From: Hymenobacter lapidarius
GTDB lineage: Bacteria > Bacteroidota > Bacteroidia > Cytophagales > Hymenobacteraceae
Reading direction: 5' to 3'
DNA: 64,000 nt
Assembly (NCBI RefSeq): GCF_001816145.1
Contig: NZ_MDZB01000098.1
Coordinates: 1 to 64,000, forward strand
Below are positions 33,937 through 41,989 of this stretch, one piece after another (position 1 is the stretch's first letter; the number at the start of each line of letters is the position of its first letter). The position numbers and the translations under genes are program-made. A model generated the notes under the pieces. The model searched no databases. It saw only the letters and a list, made by a program, of their open reading frames with translations, and was not told the origin of the DNA.

Positions 33937-34908
33937 ATGGGCCTCTTCGATTTTTTTAAAAAGGACAAGGAAAGCACCACGCAGCAGGCGTCGCTTGACG
34001 CGGGCCTGGAAAAAACCAAAACCAATTTCTTCGACCAGCTAAGCAAGGCCGTGGTGGGCAAAAGCACCGTGGACGAGGCGGTCCTCGACGACCTGGAAGG
34101 CCTGCTGGTGCACGCCGATGTGGGCATTGAAACCACGGTGAAGGTGATTGACCGCATCGAAGCCCGGGTGGCGCGCGACAAATACGTGAGCACCGGCGAG
34201 CTGGACCGCATCCTACGCGAGGAAATTGTGGCCCTGCTGGAAGACAATAATTCCGGCTCCACGGCAGTACTCGACAGCGCCGGTAATAACGGCCAGCCTT
34301 ATGTCATTATGGTGGTAGGCGTGAATGGCGTGGGCAAAACCACCACCATTGGCAAGCTGGCCCACCGCTTCCACGCCGCGGGCAAGAAAGTGGTGCTGGG
34401 CGCCGCCGATACCTTCCGGGCCGCCGCGGTTGACCAGCTCATCATTTGGGGCGAACGGGTGGGCGTGCCCGTGGTGAGCCACGGCATGAACACCGACCCC
34501 GCCTCCGTGGCCTACGACGCCGTGCGCAAAGGCGTGGAGCTTGGCGCCGATGTGGTCATCATCGACACGGCCGGCCGCCTGCACAACAAGGTGAACCTGA
34601 TGAACGAGCTGACTAAAATCAAGCGCGTGATGCAAAAGGTAGTTCCCGATGCCCCGCACGAGGTGCTGCTCGTGCTGGACGGCAGCACGGGCCAGAACGC
34701 GTTTCTGCAAGCCAAGGAGTTTACCAAAGCCACCGAAGTCACGGCCCTGGCCATCACCAAGCTCGACGGCACGGCCCGGGGCGGCGTGGTGATTGGCATA
34801 TCGGACCAGTTCAGCATTCCCGTGCGCTACATCGGAGTGGGGGAGAAAATGACCGACCTGCAGCTGTTTGACCGGCACACGTTCGTTAATTCGCTGTTCA
34901 AGAAATAA
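33937..34908 (+). CDS. ftsY: Signal recognition particle receptor
   Basis: The SRP receptor GTPase (323 residues) docks ribosome-nascent-chain-SRP complexes at the membrane. An acidic/basic helical N domain (about 1-110) precedes the G domain: [15 protein letters not shown] (P-loop, about 128-142), [20 protein letters not shown] and [10 protein letters not shown]. The long acidic A domain of E. coli FtsY is missing, as in most Bacteroidota. Its start lies just past the hairpin repeat. Confidence 0.95.
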   Translation: MGLFDFFKKDKESTTQQASLDAGLEKTKTNFFDQLSKAVVGKSTVDEAVLDDLEGLLVHADVGIETTVKVIDRIEARVARDKYVSTGELDRILREEIVALLEDNNSGSTAVLDSAGNNGQPYVIMVVGVNGVGKTTTIGKLAHRFHAAGKKVVLGAADTFRAAAVDQLIIWGERVGVPVVSHGMNTDPASVAYDAVRKGVELGADVVIIDTAGRLHNKVNLMNELTKIKRVMQKVVPDAPHEVLLVLDGSTGQNAFLQAKEFTKATEVTALAITKLDGTARGGVVIGISDQFSIPVRYIGVGEKMTDLQLFDRHTFVNSLFKK

Positions 34909-34935
34909 CCTTTTTAAAAAGAGCCCCTCGCAACG

Positions 34936-34974
34936 GCCCGCCTCGTCAAGCCCTGCTTGATGGGGCGGGCGTTT
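34936..34974 (+). terminator. Possible terminator of ftsY
   Basis: GCCCGCC...TCAAG pairs with CTTGAT...GCGGGC with one G-T and one mismatch. The downstream T-run is only GTTT, so it is a weak candidate. It sits directly before the -7 element of the next gene. Confidence 0.5.
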
Positions 34975-34981
34975 ACCTTCG
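34974..34981 (+). promoter_or_regulatory. -7-like element just before the acyl-CoA dehydrogenase start
   Basis: TACCTTCG lies four bases before the ATG at 34986. It differs from TAnnTTTG at one position. Confidence 0.35.
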
Positions 34982-34985
34982 CGCC

Positions 34986-35834
34986 ATGAAAAACATTCAA
35001 ACCCTGGCCGTGGTGGGGGCCGGCACCATGGGGCTGGGCATTGCGCAGCTGGGCATTCAGCACGGCCTGCCCACCATTTTATTCGACCTGAGCTCCTCGG
35101 CGCTGGAAAAGGCCCACACGGCCATTGCTGCCGGCTTGGGCAAGCTGGTGGCGAAGAACAAGCTCACCGCCGAAGCCCGCGATGAAGCGTTGGCCCGCCT
35201 TACGCCCACCACCGACATGAGCATCGTGCAAGCCGACCTCATCATCGAGGCCGTGGTGGAGCGGCTCGATGTGAAGCACCAGCTATTCCGGGAACTAGCC
35301 ACCATCAATGGCCCGGAAACCATTCTGGCGTCCAACACCTCTTCGCTGCCCATTACGCAGCTCGCGGCGCCCGTTCCTCACCCGGAGCGGGTGGTGGGCA
35401 TGCACTTCTTCAATCCGGCCCCGCTGATGCCCCTGGTGGAGGTAATTAGCGGCGTGGCCACCGCCCCCGCCGTGGCCGATGCTGTGGAAGCCCTGGCCAG
35501 GCGTTTGGGCAAAACGCCCGTACGGGCTGCCGATGCTCCCGGCTTCATTGTGAACCGCGTGGCGCGCCACTACTACGTGGAGAGCCTGAAAATTGTGGAA
35601 GAGAACGTGGCGTCTTTCCAAGTGGTGGATGAATTGCTGGAAGCCAGTGGATTCAAAATGGGGCCGTTCCGGTTGATGGACTTGATTGGCGTCGACACCA
35701 ACTTTTCGGTGACCAGCGCCATGTTTGCCTCTTTCCATCAGGACGCCAAGTTTCGGCCCAGCCGCATTCAGCAGCAGAAAGTGGACGCCGGCTACCACGG
35801 CCGCAAAACGGGGCAAGGCTTCTACACCTACTAA
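34986..35834 (+). CDS. 3-hydroxybutyryl-CoA dehydrogenase
   Basis: A stand-alone 3-hydroxyacyl-CoA dehydrogenase of 282 residues. VVGAGTMGLGIAQL (9-22) is the NAD-binding motif, IIEAVVERLDVKHQLFREL and ILASNTSSLPITQL follow, MHFFNPAPLMPLVEVI has the catalytic His near 140, and PGFIVNRVARHYYVESL starts the C-terminal dimer domain. It works in beta-oxidation, butanoate or phenylacetate metabolism. It is not fused to an enoyl-CoA hydratase. Confidence 0.93.
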   Translation: MKNIQTLAVVGAGTMGLGIAQLGIQHGLPTILFDLSSSALEKAHTAIAAGLGKLVAKNKLTAEARDEALARLTPTTDMSIVQADLIIEAVVERLDVKHQLFRELATINGPETILASNTSSLPITQLAAPVPHPERVVGMHFFNPAPLMPLVEVISGVATAPAVADAVEALARRLGKTPVRAADAPGFIVNRVARHYYVESLKIVEENVASFQVVDELLEASGFKMGPFRLMDLIGVDTNFSVTSAMFASFHQDAKFRPSRIQQQKVDAGYHGRKTGQGFYTY

Positions 35835-35847
35835 CAAGCTCCCCGCA

Positions 35848-36324
35848 ATGACCACATGCCTATTCCTCTCGCCTGTTCGTGGCTTTTCACGCTGGTTGCC
35901 CCTGCTGGCGTTGCCCCTACTGGCAGCGTGCGGCGACAATGCCAGCGACCAGCCGCTGATACCCTACGCGCCGGTCAACCTGAGCATTAATATCACCAAT
36001 CAGCAGTACGCGCCCCTGCGCTTTGACAACGGCGCCGTGACCCTGCCCGTGCAGGGTCCCGCCGGCCTGGGCGGTGTGAAAGGCGTGATTGTGGTCCGCC
36101 AGAGCGCCAGTACCTTCCTGGCATTCGAGCGCAATTGCCCGTATCAGCCCTATGATGCCTGCGCAACTGTCAGCATCGACCGAAATTCTCGATTGTTCAT
36201 GCGCGACTCGTGCTGCACTTCGCAATTCGATTTGCGGGGCCAAGTCACTGGCGGTCCGGCCCCAAGGCCGCTGAAGCAGTACAGCACCAGTCTGCAGGGC
36301 AGCCTACTCAGCATCACAAATTAG
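35848..36324 (+). CDS. Rieske-like lipoprotein without intact Fe-S ligands
   Basis: The 158-residue product has a lipobox (LLAAC, Cys28) and a beta-rich domain laid out like a Rieske protein: ERNCPYQPYDAC near 94-105 and DSCCTSQFDLRG near 120-131, followed by GPAPRPLKQY. In a true Rieske centre these would read CxH and CPCHGSxFD. Here the first His is Tyr99, and the second pair aligns with Asp120 and Cys123. A normal 2Fe-2S cluster is therefore not expected. It begins 13 bases after the dehydrogenase stop. Confidence 0.72.
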   Translation: MTTCLFLSPVRGFSRWLPLLALPLLAACGDNASDQPLIPYAPVNLSINITNQQYAPLRFDNGAVTLPVQGPAGLGGVKGVIVVRQSASTFLAFERNCPYQPYDACATVSIDRNSRLFMRDSCCTSQFDLRGQVTGGPAPRPLKQYSTSLQGSLLSITN

Positions 36325-36364
36325 CGGTTTGCGTAACTTTTTAGAAAAAAAAGTTGATTTTGGC

Positions 36365-36395
36365 TTGTGCTTTTTTAGAGAAGGTCGTAAGTTTG
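36365..36395 (+). promoter_or_regulatory. Promoter of tRNA-Asn
   Basis: TTG at 36365-36367, a 20-base spacer and TAAGTTTG at 36388-36395 match the Bacteroidota consensus. The tRNA begins 40 bases on. Confidence 0.75.
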
Positions 36396-36435
36396 CAGTC
36401 CGAAACAAGAACAACCGGGTTTCGGGTAAGCAATT

Positions 36436-36509
36436 GCTTCCTTAGCTCAGCCGGTTAGAGCATCTGACTGTTAATCAGAGGGTCCCTGGTTCGAGCCCAG
36501 GAGGGAGCG
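36436..36509 (+). tRNA. tRNA-Asn (GTT)
   Basis: The 74-base cloverleaf has acceptor GCTTCCT/AGGGAGC, discriminator G, D-arm TAGCTCAGCCGGTTAGAG, anticodon loop CTGTTAA and T-arm TTCGAGC. The CCA end is not encoded. Confidence 0.95.
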
Positions 36510-36513
36510 CTAA

Positions 36514-36557
36514 AAAAGAAAATACCCACCTGATAAAGGTGGGTATTTTCTTTTTTA
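36514..36557 (+). terminator. Terminator of tRNA-Asn
   Basis: AAAATACCCACC pairs with GGTGGGTATTTT around TGATAAA, with A-rich left and T6 right flanks. Confidence 0.9.
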
Positions 36558-36680
36558 GAGAGTTGTAACCGCGCCCTTACGGACGCGCCATCCCACAAGG
36601 TGACGCGTGTAGCGAAGCCGCTGTACGTTGCAGGAGCGTTTCTTTCAGGTGTTCAGCCGCAGGACAAAAGCCGATTCGTC

Positions 36681-37123
36681 ATGACTCAATTCCAACTACC
36701 CGCCCTCAATTACCTACAGTACCAGTTTCGGCCGGACTTGCAGGTGCTGGTGGGGCGGTGGCTGCACTAACCTTGTGATGAGGAACTGCTAGCCGGCTAC
36801 TGCCGGATGCTCAATGTGGCCGTTGAAAACGGAGCCCGCCTGTGGCTCATTGATACGCGCCGCCGCACCCGCGCCACCCAACAAGCCACGCCCTGGATGA
36901 TGGAGCAATTCATGCCGCAATTGCCAGGCCTCTGAACGGGTAGGTGCATCTGGCCTACCTGTTTATGCCCCTGCATTTGCATGAAATTGAGCACGACACC
37001 AACGTGCTACAAATCACTTACTTCAACGGACGCCCCTACCATGTGGAGCGCTTCACTGAGGAGTACGCCGCCATGACTTGGCTACAGGCCATGTGGGAGC
37101 AGGAATACACGCACCGCGAGTGA
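36681..37123 (+). pseudogene. Decayed single-domain protein gene
   Basis: An ATG at 36681 starts MTQFQLPALNYLQYQFRPDL but meets TAA at 36768 and TGA at 36933, and the last 60 codons (VHLAYLFMPLHLHEIEHD to WLQAMWEQEYTHRE, ending at 37121) are in another frame. The strand/helix order, WLIDTRRR-like core and closing 'F..EYAAMTWLQ' resemble the intact gene at 46249-46677. It is clearly inactivated. Confidence 0.75.
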
Positions 37124-37136
37124 TGACGCGGTACGC

Positions 37137-37613
37137 TTACTTGAGGATGGTGCTGCGGTTGTTCAGCCGAACCACTTGGCCGGCTCGCTTGCCGGTTTGC
37201 TTGATGCGCGCGGTGGGTGCTTTAGCTAACACTAGGCGCGGTAGCGAACAATCGGCCAGGGGAATCTCACGGCTAACGTAGCCCGCAGCTCCAATCGTGA
37301 GAATTTGGCCTTCGTAGACTGGGTCTGTAAACTGAAATTTTCCTTCGGAATCGGTGACGTAAACCTGGTGCGTGCCTTTTACTACCAAGGTAGCTCCCCG
37401 CAAGGGCTCGCCATTGGCCTCAAATACCTTGCCTATAATGAGCGCGCAGGCCAGCCGCATGGGCTGCGTGGCCGCAGAGGAAGAGCGTGAAGACAACGCA
37501 ATGCGACCATCAGCACCACCGGCCTGGGCCATCGAAGTGTTGGCGCCTTGGGCAACTGCCGGATGGGCAGTGCCCGAGGCGGCAATTGCAGCGGCAAGGA
37601 AAAGAAAACGCAT
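37137..37613 (-). CDS. Carboxypeptidase-regulatory-like domain protein
   Basis: The 158-residue protein has a signal peptide (to AVAQG, about 23), a low-complexity Ser/Ala linker, then one CarboxypepD_reg-like beta-sandwich: GKVFEANGEPLRGATLVVKG, YVTDSEGKFQF and LTIGAAGYVSREIPL (about 65-130). The same domain caps SusC/TonB receptors, but here it stands alone. The tail is basic. Start Met10 (37613) begins the signal. Function: probably an envelope protein of binding type. Confidence 0.8.
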   Translation of the reverse strand: MRFLFLAAAIAASGTAHPAVAQGANTSMAQAGGADGRIALSSRSSSAATQPMRLACALIIGKVFEANGEPLRGATLVVKGTHQVYVTDSEGKFQFTDPVYEGQILTIGAAGYVSREIPLADCSLPRLVLAKAPTARIKQTGKRAGQVVRLNNRSTILK

Positions 37614-37924
37614 AAGAAGTAAGAAAAAAGTCGACTCCAAGGCCTGCTAAAACCGATAATACTACCGTTGTATTCACCTAACACGCACAAAAGAGGTCAG
37701 ATGTTCCCAGTCATGCATACCCAGAGCCAGGAGGACGCGGTGTAAGGCCATTGGCCAATAAATAGCCATGCCCGTCTCCAAAATTGCCGCAACAGTCCGC
37801 TGCAACAATAGCACTGACTAAAGGAGTAAATAGACGGTATCAGCAACAAGATAGCACAATGTAGGGATTTAACGCAAAATATAAGAATAATTTACGTTTT
37901 AATTATAATTATCAAGCTTGCATT

Positions 37925-38281
37925 TTATCCACAGGCCTCAACAAACACAACGCGGTTGCCGAACGGGTCAATGACCTCGGCTTGCATCACCTTGTCGCTC
38001 CAATTGGTTTTTTTCAGGTTGGGGCGCATAAAAGGGTAGTCTTTTTGCGTCAGCAAATGGTGGTACGCCAGTAGGCCATTGATTTCGGCCATTACCTTCG
38101 ACCCCGGACAACTGTCGCCGTGGTGGCCCGTGAGGTGCAGCACAATATCGCCGCGCGACACCTGCATGTACAGGGGACCTTGCGCCGGACGCTCCTCCCA
38201 ATCGATGTGAAAGCCCAGCCATTCAACGTAGAATTCGCAGGCTTTTTGATAATCAAATATTCTGAATATTGGTGTTACCAT
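37925..38281 (-). CDS. VOC (glyoxalase/bleomycin-resistance) family protein
   Basis: A 118-residue single VOC module pair: IFRIFDYQKACEFYVEWLGF at the start and VIDPFGNRVVFVE at the end, with DIVLHLTGHHGDSCPGS between. Such proteins dimerise to make two metal or antibiotic sites. GHHGD contains possible metal-binding His residues. It most resembles the glyoxalase-superfamily proteins annotated as bleomycin resistance; its real ligand is unknown. Confidence 0.85.
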   Translation of the reverse strand: MVTPIFRIFDYQKACEFYVEWLGFHIDWEERPAQGPLYMQVSRGDIVLHLTGHHGDSCPGSKVMAEINGLLAYHHLLTQKDYPFMRPNLKKTNWSDKVMQAEVIDPFGNRVVFVEACG

Positions 38282-38824
38282 TTAGTGTCTATAGTTTATA
38301 GCGGGCAGTTGTTGGGGGTTTATAAAGCTACTGCTTACAATTATGAAAAAAGGAGTGTCGTGTTGTAAACGCAAAGCTTGCAGGCGCTTTGGAGTGATGT
38401 AGCAAGTAGCAACCTGCTTAGGCCAATGCTGCTGTGAAGATTGGGACTGTTGAATGCGACTATGCTCAATTACAGTGCCGAGTGCAGCCGAAGCACTACC
38501 TTGAAACCGTTATTATGCTGTTTGAAAGGTGCTTTGGAAAATATCCGAACGGTCATACTGGGCTCAGTTGAAGCATCTCTACTGCTTCGTAAGCGTCATT
38601 CTGCAATGCGGCCTGGATGCTTTGGCTACGCGCTTCATGGCCATTTCTCTCAGACGATAGGGTTTTGGAATAGTCCTGTCTGTTTGTTCAGCAACAAGCG
38701 GTTAGGCACGTCTACGAGGCCAGGCGCTAAGGGGAAATGATACCAATTAGCATTAATTGGTTGATGCGCTACTACTTAACGCTATTCGACGTCATTGGAC
38801 AGTGCAGAGGGGAGGCCTGAAAGC
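38282..38824. other. Intergenic region with a repeat half
   Basis: No gene is supported in about 540 bases between the VOC gene and the M36 terminator. A degenerate one-armed copy of the dispersed repeat lies at 38551-38580, and the composition is lower in GC than neighbouring genes. Confidence 0.5.
38551..38580. repeat. Dispersed repeat, one arm only
   Basis: GTCATACTGGGCTCAGTTGA, continuing AAGCATCTCTAC, matches the left arm at 21850 with about five mismatches. The mirrored arm is missing or unrecognisable. Confidence 0.55.
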
Positions 38825-38859
38825 AAAAAAAGAGCTCAGCCGAAGCTGAGCTCTTTTCA
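38825..38859. terminator. Terminator of the M36 peptidase gene
   Basis: GAGCTCAGC and GCTGAGCTC pair around CGAA. An A7 run on the left gives T7 for the minus-strand gene, and TTTT follows on the plus side. Confidence 0.88.
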
Positions 38860-38879
38860 AAGGGATGGCAGCCGGCAGC

Positions 38880-41690
38880 TTAGTGCTGAATGCTAACCTT
38901 GGTGCTGTACGTACCGCTGGTGGTGGTAACGCGCACCATGTAGATGCCGGGAGCAACCTGGCTGGTGTTCAGCTCAATGCCGCTTTTCTGCATTTGCGCA
39001 ACCGGTACCGATACCGAACGCAGCACGGTTTTGCCCAACAGGTCAACCATGGTCACCTGCATGGGGGCGGCGCTGGACAGCTGTGTGCGAACGGTGAGGA
39101 TGTCCTGAGCGGGGTTGGGGTAGGCCTCAAGCGAGCTGCCTGTAACGGCGCTGTTCTTGTTGGCCAGCACAATCACCTTGCTGGTAGGGGGCAGGTTAAA
39201 GCCTTCCACAATGCCCGTCACCTTGGGGGTGCCGTCGGTGCGGTCGCCCTGTACGGCGTTAAAGCCCATGCCCCGACGGGCAAACACGTTCCAAATCAGG
39301 TCGGCGTTGGCGGCGCGGTTGGTCAGGGAGTCGGCGCGCAACAGGGCGTCACGGCCATCAAGGAAACCGGGGTTGCACACTTGCAGCTTGCAGCCGTCAA
39401 GCACCAGTTTGAGCATCTTGTTATTGCCGCCGGTGGCGCTGAAGAAGTCGGTGTTGTAGCCGTACTTGTAGATGAACTGCCAGTTCAAATCCCAGAGCAC
39501 CGTGGCCCATACCTCGCCCACGGCGTGAGTTGTCTGATACTGGCCCGCTCCCGTACCCAACTGCGCATAGGTGTAGTTGTTCTGCGCGAAGTCGGTGGTG
39601 TAGGGCTTGTTGCGGAAGCCGGGTCCCGTAGCATACGGTTGGCCGGAGTCGTAGGTGGCGATGTACCGCTTGGTGCTGCCGATGTCACCAGGGCGGGTCG
39701 TCATCCACAGCGCGAAGAAGTCGCTCCAGCCTTCGCCCATGGTTTGGTTACCGGTGGCCGAGTTGAGGCAGCTGGAGTTGGCCGGGCCGCCGGTGAGGCG
39801 ATTCGAGATGCCGTGGCCAAATTCATGCGAAACCACACCGTTGTCAAACGAGCCGTCGAAGTCGGGCCCCAAAGCTGCCGTCGCGTTAAGGATGCCACCG
39901 GCTCTGATTGCTTCCCGCAGCTTGAAACCATCGGCGCCGCTGATGAAAATAGCGGGAATGCGAATGCCGACGGTGTCAGTACCACCAAAATTCACGAGGT
40001 TGGTGGTCGCCAGCGAGTCAAATACAATTACCGAAGTGGCGCCGTTGTCCTGGGCACGCTTCACTTTGGTGGCGAATGCGTTGGTAGCCCGGGGGTTAAG
40101 GGTGGTGAGCTGGGGGCAGCCACCGCGTTGAATGAAGGCAATGTTACCGGCTACTTCAGCCGCGTTCACGAAGGGTGAAGCGCAACCGTGGTCGCCGCCG
40201 TTGGCCGATACGCCGTCGTTCACAAGCACCAGCTTGCCAGATATTGGTTTTTTGGTGAGGCGCGGGCCAAACGATACACCCGCAAAACGGTAGGTGCCAG
40301 CCGCCGGCGCCGGGCCAGTAACGGTGAGAGCGTTGGCAGCAGTGTTGTCGAACAAATACATCTGCATCCGGCCGGAGGTACCATCTGCCGGCGTCGAGAA
40401 GTTGGCGTTGTTGCGGCCGCTGCCGTCCTGCGATTCTGCCCGGACTTGGTCGTTGCCCAGGCCCAGGCCGGTAATGTTTTTGTATTGGAAGTTGCCCGAT
40501 ACTTCGTCAAATCCCTTGCTCATCATCACGTCGTGGAGCATGTTGTTCCAGTAGAACAAGTTCGTGATGCCAGCCGCCAGGTTGCCCGCGTCGCGGGGCC
40601 CTTGCGTCTGAACAAACGGAAAGTCAAAATCCCGGGTGGGGCCGCCATCCGGCGAAGAAGCAACAGTTGTGAAGCCAGCCGTGCCACCGCCGGAGGTAGT
40701 CGAAGCGTTGTCGTCGTAGGCGGCTACGTTGTTGCCACGCGTTAGCTGCTTGCCGGTCGAAAGCAAGGAGTAGCTGTCGGCAAAGAAGCCGGCCGGAGCT
40801 TTGCTATCGCCCACCTGCCAGCCATAAGGCGAGTACCGCAGGTCGGTCGAGCTGAACGGAACCACCACACGGGGGGAAAGGACAGGGCTCTCGAAAGGAA
40901 CCGGAATAACGGTCATGCTATTCGGCTGGCCCGTCACGCCTTTGGCACTGCGCACGGCGCGCATGTCCACAGGCTTGGCAATGGGGCGAATTTGGCGCTG
41001 GGCCTGCGCCTCCATCACGTTCTGGCGGAAAGTTGCCTTCTCGCTCACCACGTAGTCGTTCTGGTCTACGAGGCGGCCGGTTTGGGCATCTACGCGAGCG
41101 TTCCAATAATGCTCCTGGTCGAGCTGGGCAATGCTCACGTTCCAGACCAGCACCAGCTTATTGGCCACGCGAACGTACATGAGGCGCACCGGAATGTTCT
41201 CTTCCGAGATGCCGCCTTTGTTAAACACAATGCCATCGGCCGCCCGGCCCTCCAGCACGCGCTGCAGGCCAGCGGGGCGAGGCAGTGCCAGGCCTTTGGC
41301 GGCAGCTGCCACGGCCTGCTCTGCCGAAAGCGCTGCGGTAGCCGAAGGGGCTACTGCCGCCGCGCCCGGCATAAAGTCCTGCGTGAGGAGTACTGCTTTA
41401 CCGTTTTTGTCGGTGTGTACGGCCCCCGTGGCGTTGAATACCGCAAGGCCATTCACGCGCTGGTTCAGGTAGGTGTGCGTGAGGCCGGTGCTGGCGTCGT
41501 AGTAGGAGCTGCTCACGTAGGGATTGGCCACGTCGGCAGCACTCAGGCCGCTTTGGGCCTTGGCTTTGGCCGAGAAGGAGGCCACCGCCTCGGTCACTGG
41601 CGTTTGCTGCGCCAGCGCCAGACCCGGTACCGCCAGTGCAATGGCCAGGGCCAGGGTGCGATAGCCCGAATTAGTAGGATTCAGAGTCAT
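38880..41690 (-). CDS. T9SS-secreted M36 (fungalysin) metallopeptidase
   Basis: The 936-residue protein has a signal peptide (to ALAQ, about 28), an FTP-type propeptide (about 35-240) and the fungalysin catalytic domain with VSHEFGHGISNRL near 617-629 (HExxH zinc site) and GEGWSDFFALW near 650-660 (third ligand). A protease-associated (PA) domain is inserted before it, from about residue 475 to 590, with AGNIAFIQRGGCP and NGATSVIVFDS as its signature. The end is a T9SS type A domain (about 855-936; AYPNPAQDILTV). It is an extracellular protease. Confidence 0.95.
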   Translation of the reverse strand: MTLNPTNSGYRTLALAIALAVPGLALAQQTPVTEAVASFSAKAKAQSGLSAADVANPYVSSSYYDASTGLTHTYLNQRVNGLAVFNATGAVHTDKNGKAVLLTQDFMPGAAAVAPSATAALSAEQAVAAAAKGLALPRPAGLQRVLEGRAADGIVFNKGGISEENIPVRLMYVRVANKLVLVWNVSIAQLDQEHYWNARVDAQTGRLVDQNDYVVSEKATFRQNVMEAQAQRQIRPIAKPVDMRAVRSAKGVTGQPNSMTVIPVPFESPVLSPRVVVPFSSTDLRYSPYGWQVGDSKAPAGFFADSYSLLSTGKQLTRGNNVAAYDDNASTTSGGGTAGFTTVASSPDGGPTRDFDFPFVQTQGPRDAGNLAAGITNLFYWNNMLHDVMMSKGFDEVSGNFQYKNITGLGLGNDQVRAESQDGSGRNNANFSTPADGTSGRMQMYLFDNTAANALTVTGPAPAAGTYRFAGVSFGPRLTKKPISGKLVLVNDGVSANGGDHGCASPFVNAAEVAGNIAFIQRGGCPQLTTLNPRATNAFATKVKRAQDNGATSVIVFDSLATTNLVNFGGTDTVGIRIPAIFISGADGFKLREAIRAGGILNATAALGPDFDGSFDNGVVSHEFGHGISNRLTGGPANSSCLNSATGNQTMGEGWSDFFALWMTTRPGDIGSTKRYIATYDSGQPYATGPGFRNKPYTTDFAQNNYTYAQLGTGAGQYQTTHAVGEVWATVLWDLNWQFIYKYGYNTDFFSATGGNNKMLKLVLDGCKLQVCNPGFLDGRDALLRADSLTNRAANADLIWNVFARRGMGFNAVQGDRTDGTPKVTGIVEGFNLPPTSKVIVLANKNSAVTGSSLEAYPNPAQDILTVRTQLSSAAPMQVTMVDLLGKTVLRSVSVPVAQMQKSGIELNTSQVAPGIYMVRVTTTSGTYSTKVSIQH

Positions 41691-41989
41691 ATAAAATGAA
41701 GTGTTGAAAAACTAGAAGCTTGAAGAACAGCCGTTGCACGGCTGGTTGTGGGAACGGTGACCGGACTAGTAGCGTGTAGCAGTTGTGCTGCAGGTAGCGT
41801 GTAGCAGTTGTGCTGCAGGTAGAAGAGTCCCGGGTGGTGAAATCTGGTGTCGAAGCCAAGCTCATTCGCAGCCTCTGTACGCGCTTATTGTTCTGGATAG
41901 AAGCAACAACCGGGGCAACAGCGAGAATTGAAAAGGCGTTCGACACCAGATTATTTTTCACAAACAGTAGTTGAAAATCGAATGCTCGA
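41691..41989. other. Leader region of the M36 gene
   Basis: The 299 bases between the two T9SS genes hold a perfect 25-base tandem duplication (41769-41818) and no supported gene. A 109-codon minus-strand frame here is composed of non-coding-looking sequence. Confidence 0.5.
41769..41818. repeat. Two 25-bp tandem repeats
   Basis: The unit beginning GTAGCGTGTAGCAGTTGTGC occurs twice head-to-tail without mismatch, about 80-130 bases upstream of the M36 start. Each unit itself has GTAGC twice. Confidence 0.9.
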
